64,000 nucleotides of DNA from Larimichthys crocea. Taxonomy: Eukaryota; Chordata; Actinopteri; Sciaenidae. Position 1 is the stretch's first letter. Each line of letters starts with the position of its first letter. Below are positions 22,652 to 36,399 of the stretch, piece by piece. The notes beneath the pieces are model-generated. The model was not told the origin of the DNA. It saw only the letters and a program-made list of their open reading frames with translations, and did not search any database. The DNA is taken from positions 12,081,760-12,145,759 of the forward strand of contig NC_040027.1 in assembly GCF_000972845.2 (NCBI RefSeq), written 5' to 3'. Position numbers and translations under genes: made by a program.

Positions 22652-25600
22652 CTATAGAGCGCCGTTGCTTTTTTTCTCCTCCACAGTGATGTCGGCCACA
22701 CCGTGAACCTGTGTGAGCTGCCTGCAGTCCAATGAAGCCAGTAATTTCCTCGGTCCAGGCAGGGTGGGGACGAAATGCTCAGTCAGAGACACTGAGGCAC
22801 GGCTGCCGATATCTCTGAAGGGGTAGGACAGGAAATGACAGTGGCAATCACAAAAGATGGACAGGGTAGTTTAAAAGGACTGAGCTCAATATAGTGTGTT
22901 TTTCCTCCTCACCCATAATTAATCTTCTGAGCAGTTAGAAGGCCGAGTCCTTCCACGTGGAATATCACCGCCTTCAGCACCTGTGGCAGCGGGTTAGTGA
23001 ATGAAATCTCTACTGCCATCTTCTCCCCGACCACGGCCTTCCCGATTGGCTGCGTGAGAGACAAACACAGCAAGAAAACAACATTCAGACCTGAACTTTA
23101 CGTTTGTATTTTCCTGATGAATCATTTAGCTCACCTTTATGATGAGGTCCGGCGTCCTGAGCCGGAAACTGAACTGAGTGGCCACGACCTGCTGTGTTTC
23201 TCTGACTCTGCCTGACAGTGTCATCATCAGGGCGGCCTGGTCTATCAGTTGATCCTTGTAGTCTTTGTACACCAGGGTCCACTCCAAAATCTTTTCTGTA
23301 GACGGTAAACACATGCAAAGAATGTTAAAAGAAACTTTGTGTTAACTTTTCTACCAAAAAATAATATAGATTTAACGTCATGTTGATGCTACTTTGACGT
23401 GTCATCAGTAACTTTGTAACTTTGTGCTCCGGGTACGATCACCCACGAGAAGTACGTAAGTCACACACCACCAACTGTTTCACTGATTTTGGTGAAACTG
23501 GATCATATTTTATGGAGAAAATGTTTTCTGGTTTTCCCTCTGACGTCCTCCGGCTGCTCCGCCTCAACTCTCTGTGATTTACAGAGTTTCCTGATGGACA
23601 GTGAAGTAAACTGCTGCCAACTGTAGCTGCTTAGAGCACCGGGGGAGTGTTAGTGGTTGTACCACAGGAGTTTTGGACCACTGGGAAGAAGAGGTTTTAA
23701 AGGGGAACAGACCCAGTGTCGTGCCAGAACAGGAGCTGGGCAAGTGGGTAACATAATCAGGCTCAGCAGCCTCTATGGATATAATTATAGAGGTGAAAAG
23801 ATTGAAGAGAGACATCGACGGAGGAAGAAGAGAACATGAGAGAGAGGTCGAGCAAGAAGAGTAAATCTGGGACTGACTTTTAGTCGTTGTGTGAAATAAA
23901 AGTCTGAAAGACAGATGACGAGCCGGGCTTCTAGCTGTTGGCTGGCTGCTATGTCTTGTGTTGTTGTATTTGCTTGATGTTTGGCTGTTGGCAAAGTTGT
24001 CGACTCTCTAGTTTTATATCATAAGTAACATAATGTGTACTAACAATACAGAGCTCGATTTTTAGCTTAACAGCCAAAGCAAGCTTAGCGATAGGTGTGT
24101 AGGAGTGAGACATGTAAAAGTGCATCTATGCACTCTGATGACGAGTAGGTGAAACACCTTGAATAAGCCTCCCTCATTTGCATAATAAAGCTGCGATGCA
24201 TAAAGAAATGTAAAAATAAAAAGGGAAAGTAAATAAATAGGATAATTAACGCAAAGGTGAATAAATACAGAAGCAAATTAGACAGACAGAAATAGAAATG
24301 TAAGTCATGTTTAATTCAATTGAAATTACTATATTTGGTTTGCATGTAGTGAGTCATTTACTTAGTTATTAATTGATTGATTTATTTAGACAAGTGTGGG
24401 TTGACTTCCTTCCTCCACCCCTCCCTGCAGAAGCTCCACTCACCCTCGTTGGGCAGTAAGTCCACGTCTGTGTTGTCCTTCCTCACCGTGGCCTTGTGGA
24501 CTCCGGTGTAATACATGACTGCCACCTGGCTGTGCAGGATGACCGTGCGCTGCTCCGAGCTGCTGTTTCGCAACACGATGGTCAGCTCTGCGTCTCCTCC
24601 CATTTCGGGACCTTTGCCTTTCATGGTGACTTCAACGGAGACGTCCTGTGCTGTCGGAGGCGAATAGGCCTCTGCCTTGGAGCCATAGCTGCATGCTGTT
24701 TCCACAGCAATGCGTTCCGCTTCTGAGCCTGAGAATGACCAGAAATGTGGAGTTAATGCTTGTGATCACTGTGAAAAGGCCATTTCAGTGTGGGAATTTG
24801 GTTTAATGATACCTTCAGGGTGTTTGTAGAGGTGTGTGATATCGTTGCGTTCATCAGAGCCAACAGCCTTCGTGCTGATGAAGTGGCCCATCGTCTTTTT
24901 CTCACTGTAGATTTTACTGAAGGTCCCATCTATGTTCTTTTGCCAATAGATTTTATCACTGTTAACCTGAGGGAGGGGGAGCATGAAAGAGAGAGAATAA
25001 ACCCCTGAACAGATGGGAAACGTCACACATCCTTTGATGCATGCCATATGGCTCGATGTTAGCACACTGCACACGCATAAACTGCCAACACAAAACAGCA
25101 ACCAAAGGATCAGTCGCTCACTCCTGGAGGTCAAAACTGAATTTCTTTGCAATAACTTAGTGTCACGAACCTCGGCGAACACAAACGGAGTGTCGTGCTT
25201 GAGGAAGACCTGACCATAGCGGATGGCAGCGAGCGAAGCGGGGCCACAGCAGAAGGTTCCCTGGCTGGTCTCCTGAGGTGTGGCGTCGACAGCTTGCCAG
25301 CCTCCGTTGCCTGCAGGCAAGTCTGGACGAGCCATCCAGCAGTCGTTCCACACGTGGAAGTTCCTTCAGGACAAAAGATTAAAAGGTCAGGGCTTACAAA
25401 AAAAACTAGAAGGCTACAAACATTTTGTTGCATTTTGCGAACATTTTACTCCTGGGAGTACCCGTGAAACTTGCAGATATGCCTTTGGTTGTTTTATTTT
25501 GTTTTTTAAAATGTATTATATATCATGTGAAACGGGTAGAGAGCTGACGAGAGGCTCCTTTTCATCATAACAATGCAGGATGGGCACAATTCTGTTCGGG

Positions 25601-28600
25601 ATGTCATCTACCTGTGTCCGGTCTGTAAGTGCACTTTGGTGACAATGAAACCGCCTATGAGTTTATTTTAAAAAAGAAAAGATCATGGTGCTACTACAGT
25701 TCCACATTTCAAAAGAGGACAACTGAGATGAGGAAACAAAATACAAACCACACAGTAACAAAGGACTTGTAAACATGCAAGGTACCTTCTTCCATCTGTG
25801 AAACATCTTCACACTACGCCCGGTCTTAGCATTGCACTTGGAAGTTTTATGTCTTGGTCATATCATTTAATTCTGACTGACATTAAACTCATCCAGAACT
25901 CTGCAGCACCCAATATTACAAAGTACAAAATCTCAAAATCTCTGTCATGTTAAGGTGACCTTGAGTTCCATGAAAGGCACCATCGAATAGTCTGTAGGAT
26001 TCTTTCTATTATTATTAACATACCTACTATTCTCGTCATGAATGCCTCGATTTACATAGCTGAAATATTGCAAAGAAAGGAACGCCATGTATTATGTATA
26101 TGGTTCACACGGGTCCTTGAATCCTTGGAAGGAAAAGGCCTTGAGTTTTTAAAAATAGACATGTTTCAATGAACGTGTCTGAATATTTTTTTCTTTCATT
26201 ACATTCTGCATGTATGTTCACACTCTCATTCTCCTGACTCTGATTATAAAAATACTCAGTGTTGTAAATAACTGTGTGATCTGTGTCTTAAACTCTCTCT
26301 CTGTTGTGTTGGGTCCTTGAATTTGAAGGAACTGGTGTGAAAACGTTGAGTGCTCTTTGTGTACTCTTTCCAAAGAAAAATAAGCTTGTCAACTCGACAC
26401 ATTTCACGCACGTATCACTCGCGAAGCACAACAAAAGCATGAAGCACAAACTATTCAGGGTCGGATGCACTGATGGGATTGGAGCTCCTCTGCCGACACA
26501 AATCTGAAGGCAGGAATCAACTAATGGTTCTGCAGAAAACGCAGGAATGACAATAAGATTAGGTGCAGTCTGTCACATTGTTTCACTAAATTCATGGGTC
26601 ACATTGAATTGCCAAAACATCGAAAATATGAACGTGGTGCTTCGCATATCGATCTGAGTGGTGCTACTTAAATCGTCATGATGCAGCAGCCTCACAGCGA
26701 TGAATGATGGTGACAGAACATACCAGATGGAGTCAGTGTTGAGGTAATCTATTGGCTCCAGGTTCTCGTCCAGGTAAACATCTGTCGTCAAGGAGACGTC
26801 TGTGTCATGAGCCGAGCTGAAGTTGGTCACAGTTCGACAGGGAATGCCGAAACATCGAGCAACTGAAAAGAAGACGTCAGTGGTCAGTATCTGTGGGACG
26901 TTCACCTGTCACACACGTCTATACAGACAACACACACCTGTAGTGACCACGCCAGCGAAGGCCCAGCACTGGCCGTACTTCACGGGCGTGCCGTTGTTTT
27001 TATGGTATTCTTTCAGGATTTCCACACTCCCGCTCCAAACTGTCGGACTGGTTCCAAGTGAATAGTCTCCTGACCAGTTTCCCTCCAGGACTCCACGGTC
27101 ATCAGGAGAGTTGGTCTGGATAAATGAAAAAAAGTATATTTTGAATTCCAGAAAAATAGAAAGTCTGCCCCTATAAATGCTACAAGACTACCAAATTTAA
27201 TGGTTAAATGACTGACAACATTAGCTGTCAAACAAACAACATAAGATGAAAGAAAAATATCGTAATTCAAATAAATGTTAAACTATAAATTTACTAAACT
27301 TTTCAGTCAAAGTAAAAATTTGAAAAAAAAAAACAAACAAACAGAAAACTACTGTTATTGTTAGTACGAATATAAACATTTATATAATGAGCAGACATAT
27401 TTAAATACGGATAACTGCTGTCACTTTACATTTGTATGTAATTTAAAAAATCAGAAATGTATTTATCATTATTGGCATAACACTGAAATTACGTTTAATA
27501 TACAGTTACTGGTTGAATTTAGCAGCATTTTGTACACAATAAAAAAAAGAAAAGAAAAGAATATTATAGTGATAATAATACTCATGAATAATATCATAAT
27601 TTCCTGTACAAAAATGAGAAATAACACTAATTTGTCATTGGGATAATACAGTTTAGTTGTTAATTTACAGATAATGTCTGTAATTTTACAGAGTTTTGTA
27701 TAAAATCTGATTATTTTCCATAAATTTATGTTGCTGTTTTGTTTTTTTACAGTGCACTCTCAAATCCATTCAGATAAAACAATGATTTCTGTATTGTTGT
27801 AATAATAAATAACAAGTCTATGGAAACAGAGGCTCTGTGAGCATCCCTGCATGAACTCAGCGTGTCAGTGTTTAATTAGTGAACGTGCCATCTTGGACGC
27901 CCCTGTGCTGGATAAAACATGATAAAGTTCCCTCGAGGGTGCTAACTCTGACTAAACTCCTCGACATGCAGCTCATTCTCTTTGACGTGCGTGTGTCTTT
28001 AGTAGTTACACTCACATAATAAAACCAATTTTGATCTCATCCAGCCAGCTTTCAGTCTAAAAGTAGCATTTCATGTTATTGCTGAAACAGGATTTATTAG
28101 AGTGAGTCAGGATGTGACAGGTATCCCGCTGAAGCACAGCTGTGATTCAAACTGTTAAAAGGTTGTTTGAGGCAGCGAGAAGCGTTTTCTATTGATCTCT
28201 CTGTTCACTGTGTACTTGCACATTATGAAGTGAGACATGAAGGTCAGCGGATCAGGCGTGGAAAAACAGAAAAAGACGGTCTCACCATGGCCGAGATGAC
28301 TCGCACCACGTTAACCGGATCACTCCAACCAGACGCAGGAGTTCCACTCTTCTCCAGGACAAAGAGGCATGCTGTGAGAATCCCATCATCGAACTGAAAA
28401 GAGAAAACACAGAGAGGATGGAGAGATTCAGTCAGTTCATACTGCTTGGCGTATTAAACAAACATCAAACACTGACAGATCGCACAGGTCGACTCACCTG
28501 CCCGTAGTTCCACGTCCGCTCTCCAATTTGATACTGTGTGCCGTAGTAAATCCGTCCGATGTCATTCAGGACATATTCCTGCCTCTCGTCTTCTGAATCC

Positions 28601-31600
28601 ATGAACACTGAATCACCTGAAAGAGAGTAAGTAAAACACATTTTATTCTCATTGTTTAAGCATCTCTCTGCCTCCATACACACTTTTCAGATAAATAACT
28701 CAGGAGATTGACAAGGGACTCGAGTGATGCTGAAGGTTTCCTGCTAGCTGTGTCAGAGAGCAGGCAGGGGCAGGAGACCTGCAGCGATGCCAGGATGGAT
28801 CCTCTTCAGGAGAGGGACCAGATGCTCTGAAGGATTTGTTTCTTTTCTTGACTCTGTTTGCTCGTATTCAGAGAGAGGTCACACTGAAAGCCATAATGTT
28901 AAGCATTGAGCCGTGCAGCTGGTGCTCTTCTGGGATTTGTGAGTTTTCCTTGACAGAGACCTTACTCACAGTGCAACATTTTAAGAAGTGAGACCCACAA
29001 ACTCCTCTTGTAAAGGGCGCTAGTTTTGCACAGAGCAATCAGAAGTGCTGCTTAAACCACTTCACTTTGGTGTGGGCCAGCATTTTATTCAGGCACAGGG
29101 GACATCTCATGCCTATCGTTAAATTATTTTGCCATAATTCAAAGACAAAGGAGGAGTGTCTGATTCAGGCCACTGGATTAGATGTAGGAGTTGGAAACCT
29201 GCGATGATGCTATGGAGAGGGATCAGGTGCTCTGAAGGATTTGTATCTTTTTCATATTCAGCAGGGATCTTACTCAAAGTCCACATTTTAAAGGGTGAAC
29301 CTACGAGCTGATAATGTCAAGGGCTCGTCTGGGATTTGTGTATTTTTCTTCCTTGAAGTAACAGACATTTTTGGACACCTTCTCGTGGAAACATAAAGAC
29401 ATTGTTATAATCTGGCTGTAGCTTTCCCTTTTTTTCTATTGTTTTCTTGTTTTCCCTTGTGGTTCTGTCTGGGCGTGGTCATCCAATCATCCTCCTCCTG
29501 CTGCAACCTGCACACCTTCATCTCATCCACCAATCAAGAATCTGCAGTGTACCCACAACAGCTCTTTACTTCAGTCTTTCCCACATGTTACGGTCAAATC
29601 AGTATTTCTTGTTCGATCCACCTCGTGTTCAGTCCTGTTTTTTTGGCTCTTTTGTGCTTTAGGTTTACTTATCTCTGGATTTTCCTGTTTGCTTATTAAA
29701 CTGCCACCAGCTTAGTTCAGTTTGCCTGCACAGCTCCATCACTGCTTCACATCGTCTGCACGTTCATTTAAATGAACTTGCGACTCTGTTCCTTAATCTT
29801 GCAGTTTGGTCTGACTTTTGGGTCCAGATCTCACACAGAAATACCTACCCTGGCTCAAAATGTATCATTTATTTATCTATTTATCACCACCTCTGAAATA
29901 AATAACATATTTCCTGTGATGCCTCTGAAAACTATTGCCGCAGAGTTGTATAAACTCACTTTACACATGCATTTACCCAAATATTTGCAGGGCTGTATGT
30001 TACTTTATTGTCAGGCGTTCGTGTACCTTCACACCAGGGGTTGAACAATATGTAGATGTCATTAGCCGGGTCATGTGTGGAAACCGCCTGGCCGTTTGCG
30101 CAATCTGTCTCCACGATGAGTTGATATCGGCCGATGACTGCAGTGGGTGAAGAATTCACTGACAGCATTATCCTTTTGTCATCCTGTTTCACAATAGCAG
30201 CCTCCCAGCGGTCGTCCTGCAGCTCCTCCACCAGAGGGATGATGACGTGGGTTTTCTTTGACACGGTTGGCACCGGCCCTGAGAGGGTGAAAGTGAGATA
30301 CATATCACCCACATGTGAAGGAATACAGCATGCAGAAACTAGTGACAAATGTTGTTCACACCATTTCCAAACAGTGGCAGAGCATAATTCAGTCAATTCA
30401 CCATCCCTCGATTGCAGCCACACCTGCATTCCTACCTTTGTAAGGTAAGTTTGTATAAACAGAAACCAAATAAAAAGAACACAGTGTGTACTGTCCTGTC
30501 ATACACACACACACAAAAACATGCACACACATGCACACACGGCGTGTCATGACAGCATTAGATCCTTCGCTCAGGCTGCAGCTAAAGTGAAAGGCACTGT
30601 GTGTGTCACGGACAGCATTGATGTCTACGGTGACTGTGGGGTATAACGATCTGTAACAGCGGCGCATCCAGCTGTTTGCAGCCTCATTAAAGAGATTTCC
30701 ACCTTAAGTGAATGTGGAAAGCTACAGCCATGCCTGATTTTCATTCTCTGTCCTCATTGGGCGTGACCTTCATCTTTGTTTGCTGTGTTCATCACAGTGT
30801 TTGTCAAACATTTTGCACCACCTTGCAGATTTATTCACCCTAAGAAGATTATTCATTGTTGAATTGTTGAATCCTTAATGGAAGTGGGTCAAGAACCAAA
30901 GTTGATTAGTTTGAAAGCAGTACTCCTGACGTTCATTTGATCTCTGTCTCACTTTCTTATCGTCACATTTCAGCTCACCAATGCACGTGCTACTGGCAAG
31001 AATGTGACTATGCAGCAGGCCGATACTGAAATCAAATATTTCAGGAAATCCATCCTTCTAGTTTCTGTAAACGGTTATCCTCATCAGGGCGCTGGAGCCG
31101 ATCCCAGCTGACTTACGGTAAGAGGCAGGGTACATCCTGGACAATCACTGGTTTATCACTTAGAGGCTCTCACATTCACACCTACAGATAGTCCACTTTG
31201 GTCTGTGGGAGGAAGCCGGAGTACCCGACAGACACGGGAGAACCAAGTGGCAACCTCCTCAAACGCCCACATGAGGCTGGCTCCAAAAGTGAAGTGTCCA
31301 TAAGTCCCCATGTTCAAATGTCCAACTTCACAGCAGAAATAAACATGTTTTCAGCCTGGTACAAAAAACAGTTTTGGTCTCTATAGCTAATTTCCCCGTT
31401 CATGACAACTGCAGCGAGGGTGAATTTTTATAAAACTCACCTGTTCAGATTATATTAATAAAGTTATGCAGCATTAACAGTGTGACTGCTTTGAATGACA
31501 GGTAGCAATTGTGATAGCATTTCAGACATTCCTCCAAGTACCACTACAGTGAGGTCACGCACCAAAGTTTAACTGAAGTGAGTCACTATGCTGCATTTTC

Positions 31601-32892
31601 ACAATGTGATGTTTATTTGAACAGACAGACTACTGCTTGAATGAAGCTGTATATTTGCTGAATAGATGCGAGAGTTTCTTCTGATATCCTCATCTAACTC
31701 TTGGCAGGAAAAAGAAGAAGTGAATTTCTCAAAATGTCCAAAATATTCTTTGAACATTTTGGACACTCACCGAGCTTTTACTCTTACACAAACCCAGAGC
31801 CAAAATGTCAACTCTGCGCACAACATAATTTATAATCCAAAAAGCAGATTTGCTGAATTACATTCACTCTCCCAGGGGGGTCGGATGAGTGATTTTTGTT
31901 TCCACTGACACCGGAGCTTTTCATCTAACATCACCTCGGGAAAAACTTTATATTGAAACAGGTAAGACTCTAAAAATAGCAAAACTGTCAGTGTGCCGCT
32001 CAATCCGCTGCTCACTTTCATCCTGTGAGGTGTTTTTTCAAAATTTCAGCCTCTCTGAGTCTTTAGAGGGGCTTCAGACTTTGAAGTGCACTGTAAAGAA
32101 AACGACGATTGAACTGCCTGAGACTTTGGCATGAAATTTAAAAAAAACAACAGTGTTGTTTCAGATTGGGCTGTGATTACCTTCACGCTGTGGGGCTCAC
32201 GTCTCAGCGTACAGTGTTTGGACCGAGTACTGTGGAAAACAGTTTGAGCTGAGAGATGTTTGTTTTCAGATGAAATATCCACGATAGAGCGAGTGATGGC
32301 ATAAAAAAAAAAAAAGCTTTACTTGCAGCTGTTATTATCCTCCTGTGACAGATGGCTTTTTAAATTTATTGGATCATTATATATGATTTGTGTTTATGCT
32401 CTTTCTCTCAAGGGAATAATATATTTCCATTTTTGGCTCGCAAAAAAAGGAAATTAAACCTCATTAAATCTCATGCATATTCAACAATGAACATAAGGGA
32501 AAGTTTGCATTCCTAATACGCATGTAAACCCTCTCTGCAACAGAGACGTTGTAATTATTCTGTTCAAGCATCACAGCTATAATTTTAGGTTCTATATCCG
32601 ACACAGCAAGATGAGAGGGAGCAGATACAGGAGTGAACGCTGGGTAAACACAGACAGTTGGTCGTGGCGGCATTAATGTTGAATTGTCAGTCGACTGGAT
32701 TTCAGTCAGGGGAGCACTGAAGACTCGGCATCTGTAAAACGCTCTCCCTGGAGCATAGCAACAAGAACCGTTACCATAGCAATAGTAACCAAAAATCTTC
32801 CTCTCTCTCTCTCTCTCTCTCTATCTTCCCTCCCTCCCTTTCCCCATCTATCCATAAGTCTGTTTATCTCACACACAAATGCAACAAAATCA

Positions 32893-32952
<60 letters not shown>

Positions 32953-33962
32953 GAGCAGCCAAATTAACAGTATGAGACATGAGCATAAACTTCTTACATG
33001 ATGTTTTCCTCCCACCACCCCCAACCTGTCACCTTCCTCTCTTTCCCCGTGACTGCCAAGGAAAAAGGCGGTCTGAAAAAAGTCTTAATTATCATGTGCA
33101 GCTCCGTACGGGGTTTCATACAGGGTCGAGGAAGCATGTGAGCGAGGCTGGACTGCATCCATCCAGTTTCACATTTGGCCTCTTAAGATTAGAGGTCATG
33201 TGGGAAATTTCTATAAAATGAATTAGTATTCATCAGCACGTCTGTTTTGTTGTTGTGGAAGTCTCTTTCTGTCTTTATAATGTAATTGTGGCGTCTCTTT
33301 AAAGCCTTAAAACACAGCCGAGCAGCAGTGTTTGAATTTGAAATCAGCTGCACAGTTTCTGTGGAGGACTAACCTGTTTTCAGTTCAAGGTGAAGTTTGT
33401 CTGTGTTTGGGTTAAAGGGTCGAGACAGGCTGATCCACATCTTGAAATTCTGTCCTCTGCGAATGATGAAGTTATCACTTTGGTAGAGATTTGTGTGGTG
33501 CTCTGTGCGGGTCTCCCCTGATTTGTCTTTCATCAGGTCTATCGATTGCACTTTCAGGAGAAGCTCTGCAAAAAAAACCAAAACACAAAATATATGAGAG
33601 TCTGTCGTGTTGTTGGCATTTCATTTGATGGATACATGACATAACTGTGAGCTCTATAGATGCCTGTTACCATCAAGCTCGCTGTCACCACCAGTCTCAG
33701 GTTTCCCGCTGTTTGCCTCGTTCTCCTTGTCCAGGTCATCAATCCCTGTGACCAAAGTGTCCGTGACGTCTTCTTCGTTTGGCGTGGGATAGCAGCACGG
33801 GCAGACTTTACGCAGCCATCGCTGACATGCGTTTTCCTTCTCAGCGTTGTTCTCTTCTGATCCTTCCTTTTCTTCTTCCGCATCTTCCTCAAATCCAAAA
33901 GTGACAGTTGGAAATCGGCCGACTGCAGCTCTGTCTCTGATTGAATGCTTCTCTACAGGCAT
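22652..33962 (-). CDS. tgm1: Protein-glutamine gamma-glutamyltransferase 1-like (TGM1/keratinocyte type), 13 coding exons
   Basis: Minus-strand exons: 33671-33962, 33374-33565, 30027-30278, 28498-28616, 28286-28393, 26938-27115, 26724-26862, 25171-25363, 24813-24966, 24444-24728, 23135-23295, 22913-23049, 22652-22814. They sum to 2373 nt, in frame, about 790 aa; human TGM1 is 817 aa. All junctions are GT..AG. The catalytic triad is intact: Cys about 371 in [11 protein letters not shown], His about 430 in NFHVWND, Asp about 453 in QAVDATPQE, with the same spacing as human 377/436/459. Order: acidic N-terminal extension with a CPCC cluster (likely palmitoylated anchor), beta-sandwich ([14 protein letters not shown]), catalytic core, two C-terminal beta-barrels ([10 protein letters not shown]). 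Enzyme (family knowledge): Ca2+-dependent epsilon-(gamma-glutamyl)lysine cross-linking at the membrane of epithelial cells. A splice acceptor directly before the ATG (33964-33965) predicts a noncoding first exon upstream. Neighbour rabggta is on the same strand, as in mammals. Confidence 0.93.
23440..24005 (+). repeat. Repeat family B, copy 3 (inside tgm1 intron)
   Basis: Lies between tgm1 exons 10 and 11. It contains 'ctccggctgctccgcctcaa', 'gaacaggagctgggcaagtg', 'ggtaacataatcaggctcag' and 'gtgtgaaataaaagtctgaa'. It is nearly identical over long stretches to 46570-46770, with 10080-10640 in the opposite orientation. It contributes an ORF-like reading frame (23657-23839) that is not a gene. 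Confidence 0.7.
29440..29790 (+). repeat. Possible retroelement-derived sequence in tgm1 intron
   Basis: C/T-rich sequence with 'caccttcatctcatccacca', 'atcaagaatctgcagtg' and 'tgtttgcttattaaactgcc'. It resembles teleost retroelement untranslated regions such as those at 35570-36180. No coding remains were identified. The call rests on general style rather than a confirmed match. Confidence 0.3.
31050..31250 (+). repeat. Interspersed repeat tail, copy 3 (most complete)
   Basis: Reads 'atccatccttctagtttctg', 'taaacggttatcctcatcag', 'ggcgctggagccgatcccag', 'gggtacatcctggacaatca', 'cacattcacacctacagata', 'ggaggaagccggagtacc'. It shows the uninterrupted order of blocks that is split at 3117-3250 and 3815-3905. 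It lies in tgm1 intron 2, directly 5' of family A copy 6. Confidence 0.65.
31250..31520 (+). repeat. Repeat family A, copy 6
   Basis: 'catgaggctggctccaaaag', 'gtccccatgttcaaatgtcc', 'cagcagaaataaacatgttt', 'ctatagctaatttccccgt', 'tcatgacaactgcagcgag', then a shortened right side ending near 'tttgaatgacaggtagcaa'. It lies in tgm1 intron 2. Confidence 0.72.
32797..32822. repeat. (CT)n microsatellite
   Basis: About 12 CT units in tgm1 intron 2, about 70 bp before the long CA tract. Confidence 0.9.
32895..32949. repeat. (CA)n microsatellite, long
   Basis: About 27 uninterrupted CA units in tgm1 intron 2. Its length makes it very likely to be polymorphic. Confidence 0.95.
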
Positions 33963-35499
33963 CCTGAAATGAAGAAAAAACTTAATGAGAAAATCTAGAA
34001 GCTCATTGATTATGCATCACAGCACCATTATTATATATGTGCAGCTAAAATAAATCATATTTATTTTTACACTCTGCATTGTCGTACTATTTTTCTAGTT
34101 TTATTTTGTCTGCAGATGTTATTAAAGCAATATTACACGAGAGGCTGTGCTTTACCGTCAGTATTGGCACCCTCTCATGTAATATTGTGAATATACAGCA
34201 ATTACCAACTTCAATAAAACATATCATCAAAAGGTAATCATACTTTGGAGACTACATAGTCATTCACCACTGTGTCTGTTATGAGTTTTGTGAATTACAC
34301 AAAAAACACTGAATGATTCCATTAAGATTATTGCTCACATAAATACTTTATTTCATTTAATTCATATACAATAATAAAAAAAAACATTTTCAAGTACTTA
34401 TAGTATGTTAAATGTATAGTTCTTTATACTTGAACTACAGATTAGATGCAGTTATTCTAGGATGTCGTCACTAGTGTTGAGCAAGCAACTTGTAAAGTGT
34501 GGTGAGATAAGCTACCGGTTAGTTATTGCATGGGAGGGTGTGCTTTACCGTCATTATTGGTACAACAGTGATGTCGTACAGCACGGCCGAGGCGGTGCAA
34601 TTATATGTAATATTGAGATTATGTTAAATAAAATAAAACCTATCATCAAAACGTTTCATTTTGTGGCATTCGCTCTCAAAATAAACATTTTTTCGCTCAC
34701 GTTATCTCCATTTACTGATGACTAATACCTGGAAAACAATCAGTCACATCAGTTTACTACTCCAGTAAGTAGTCTTTAGTACGATCATACGATTTCTAGT
34801 CCGACTAACATTAAAGCGGAGTCATATTTTTAGTAATGAGTCAGGTGTGCTGTCCTGTCTAGTTGGCCAATCAGATTGCTTGGTCTTAACTACTTGTTGC
34901 CTAATATTGTTTATTTTATATGCATATAGATACACATATTTATATATATTTATCTGTATAAAGCAGTTTAATGTGTGTTTACCTGTCAAGCTCCTTGATT
35001 TTAGCTGTATTATCTCTGTGTATGTATCCTGTACACATCCTCGTATGAGTGCACATACGTGGTCAGTAAACTGATTCTGATTCACACCTCACACCCTGCT
35101 GTGCATTTTATCTCTGTCGGGCGTTCAACAAACATGTGATGGCTCAAACGCTGTCACGTTATCTTAAACTCAATCCATTGTCCAATTACTTCAGAGGGGG
35201 GGGAGAAACCGGCTGACAGTCCAATTACTAATGGCTCTTACACAACAGCTTGTTTTAATTAGTCTGAGAATGAGAGGGAGACATTTCGTATTCGAGTGCT
35301 TAATGTGTTGGCGAATCATGACCAATATCTGTCAGTTGAAATGAATATCATGAGACATTTCTTCTGCGTGTGCTGCCTCAAGAGTGACGGGAATGATACA
35401 GCCCTGTCGTATGAACTCAAGCCTTTACCGACACCGCTCATCATATTCCAAACTATTAATTATTAACACTATTAATTATGTAAAAGTGGATATTATAAC

Positions 35500-36180
35500 C
35501 AATGTTTTTGTCGAGCGGAGGCTGTTTGCCTCCCTTCCTTGTGTCTTTGCCCTCGTTTTTCTGTCGTCTTGTCTATCGCTGTCCCTCTCACCTGCCTGAT
35601 CACCTCACCACCTGTTCCTCATTCACCAATCAGCTACTGCAGTATAAAAGGCTGACTCGTCCTCTCAGATGCTGATTGGTAACGAGTGCTATTTGCCGTT
35701 CTGTGATATCGACCTACCTAAGTCTGCCATCCTTCAGCCAGCTTCTTTCCTGTTGACAGAACTTTTACGCAAATGTTTTATTGAATCTGTCCTGACTTTT
35801 CTCCTTTGTGAGGTCTCTTACTTTTAAATAGCAGACTGCAGAGTGTCCAGACATATCTAGGACCCTGAAGAAGGCCCCATCTGCCCTGGCTGACCTCAGC
35901 CACCCCCTGAACTCTGAGTCTGAGTTGTTGACGTCATGTCGCAGATGCAATCTTCCAAAATGCAGGGCTAATAGACACAAAAACTAACTTACTTTATGAT
36001 CGTGTTGCTCCTTGGGGATAATAAAGATCACTTTGACCTTGTCACCATCAGCCCTGCTCCACCCCGGACACCCCATCCATCACTGGCTCCTCTCACCTGT
36101 ACTGCACTTTCTCTTTGTGTTGTAAATAAACTATTAAAATGAGATTCAGTCTTTGGTTTGTGTTTGCATTTGAGTCCACT
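35500..36180 (+). repeat. Possible retroelement-derived (LTR or LINE UTR) sequence
   Basis: Shows 'ctcattcaccaatcagctac' followed by 'tgcagtataaaaggctgact' (a TATA-like box), and distally 'gtaaataaactattaaaatg' then 'tttgcatttgagtcc'. The order 'ataaaagg ... aataaac ... gcatttgagtcc' resembles retroelement termini in fish genomes. No terminal repeats or coding remains were verified. Confidence 0.35.
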
Positions 36181-36399
36181 ACTGCTTTTCTTAACATGGT
36201 TTAGATAGCTAGATAGTTCATTAGACACAGCACAGAGGACAGGAGGATTTGATGTTGGTACATGTTATAGTCATAAATGGACAACTGGTACTATCAAAAC
36301 ACGATACATCATAACACATCGTCACAGATAGTTTGGTCAAGTGTGTATTTGTACAACCAGCTGAAGAGAAGCTGGATGTTTAAATCATTTGTCCGCTTG

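Noticed and set aside
23657..23839. Plus-strand ORF in repeat B
   Set aside because: It lies in a dispersed repeat; the frame is not kept open in the other copies.
24766..25353. Long open frame of 195 codons on the minus strand
   Set aside because: It is a read-through of two tgm1 exons (25171-25363 and 24813-24966) and the intron between them; the middle part has no homology.
29956..30429. 157-codon minus-strand ORF as a gene of its own
   Set aside because: Only 30027-30278 is coding, as tgm1 exon 3; the rest is intron read through.
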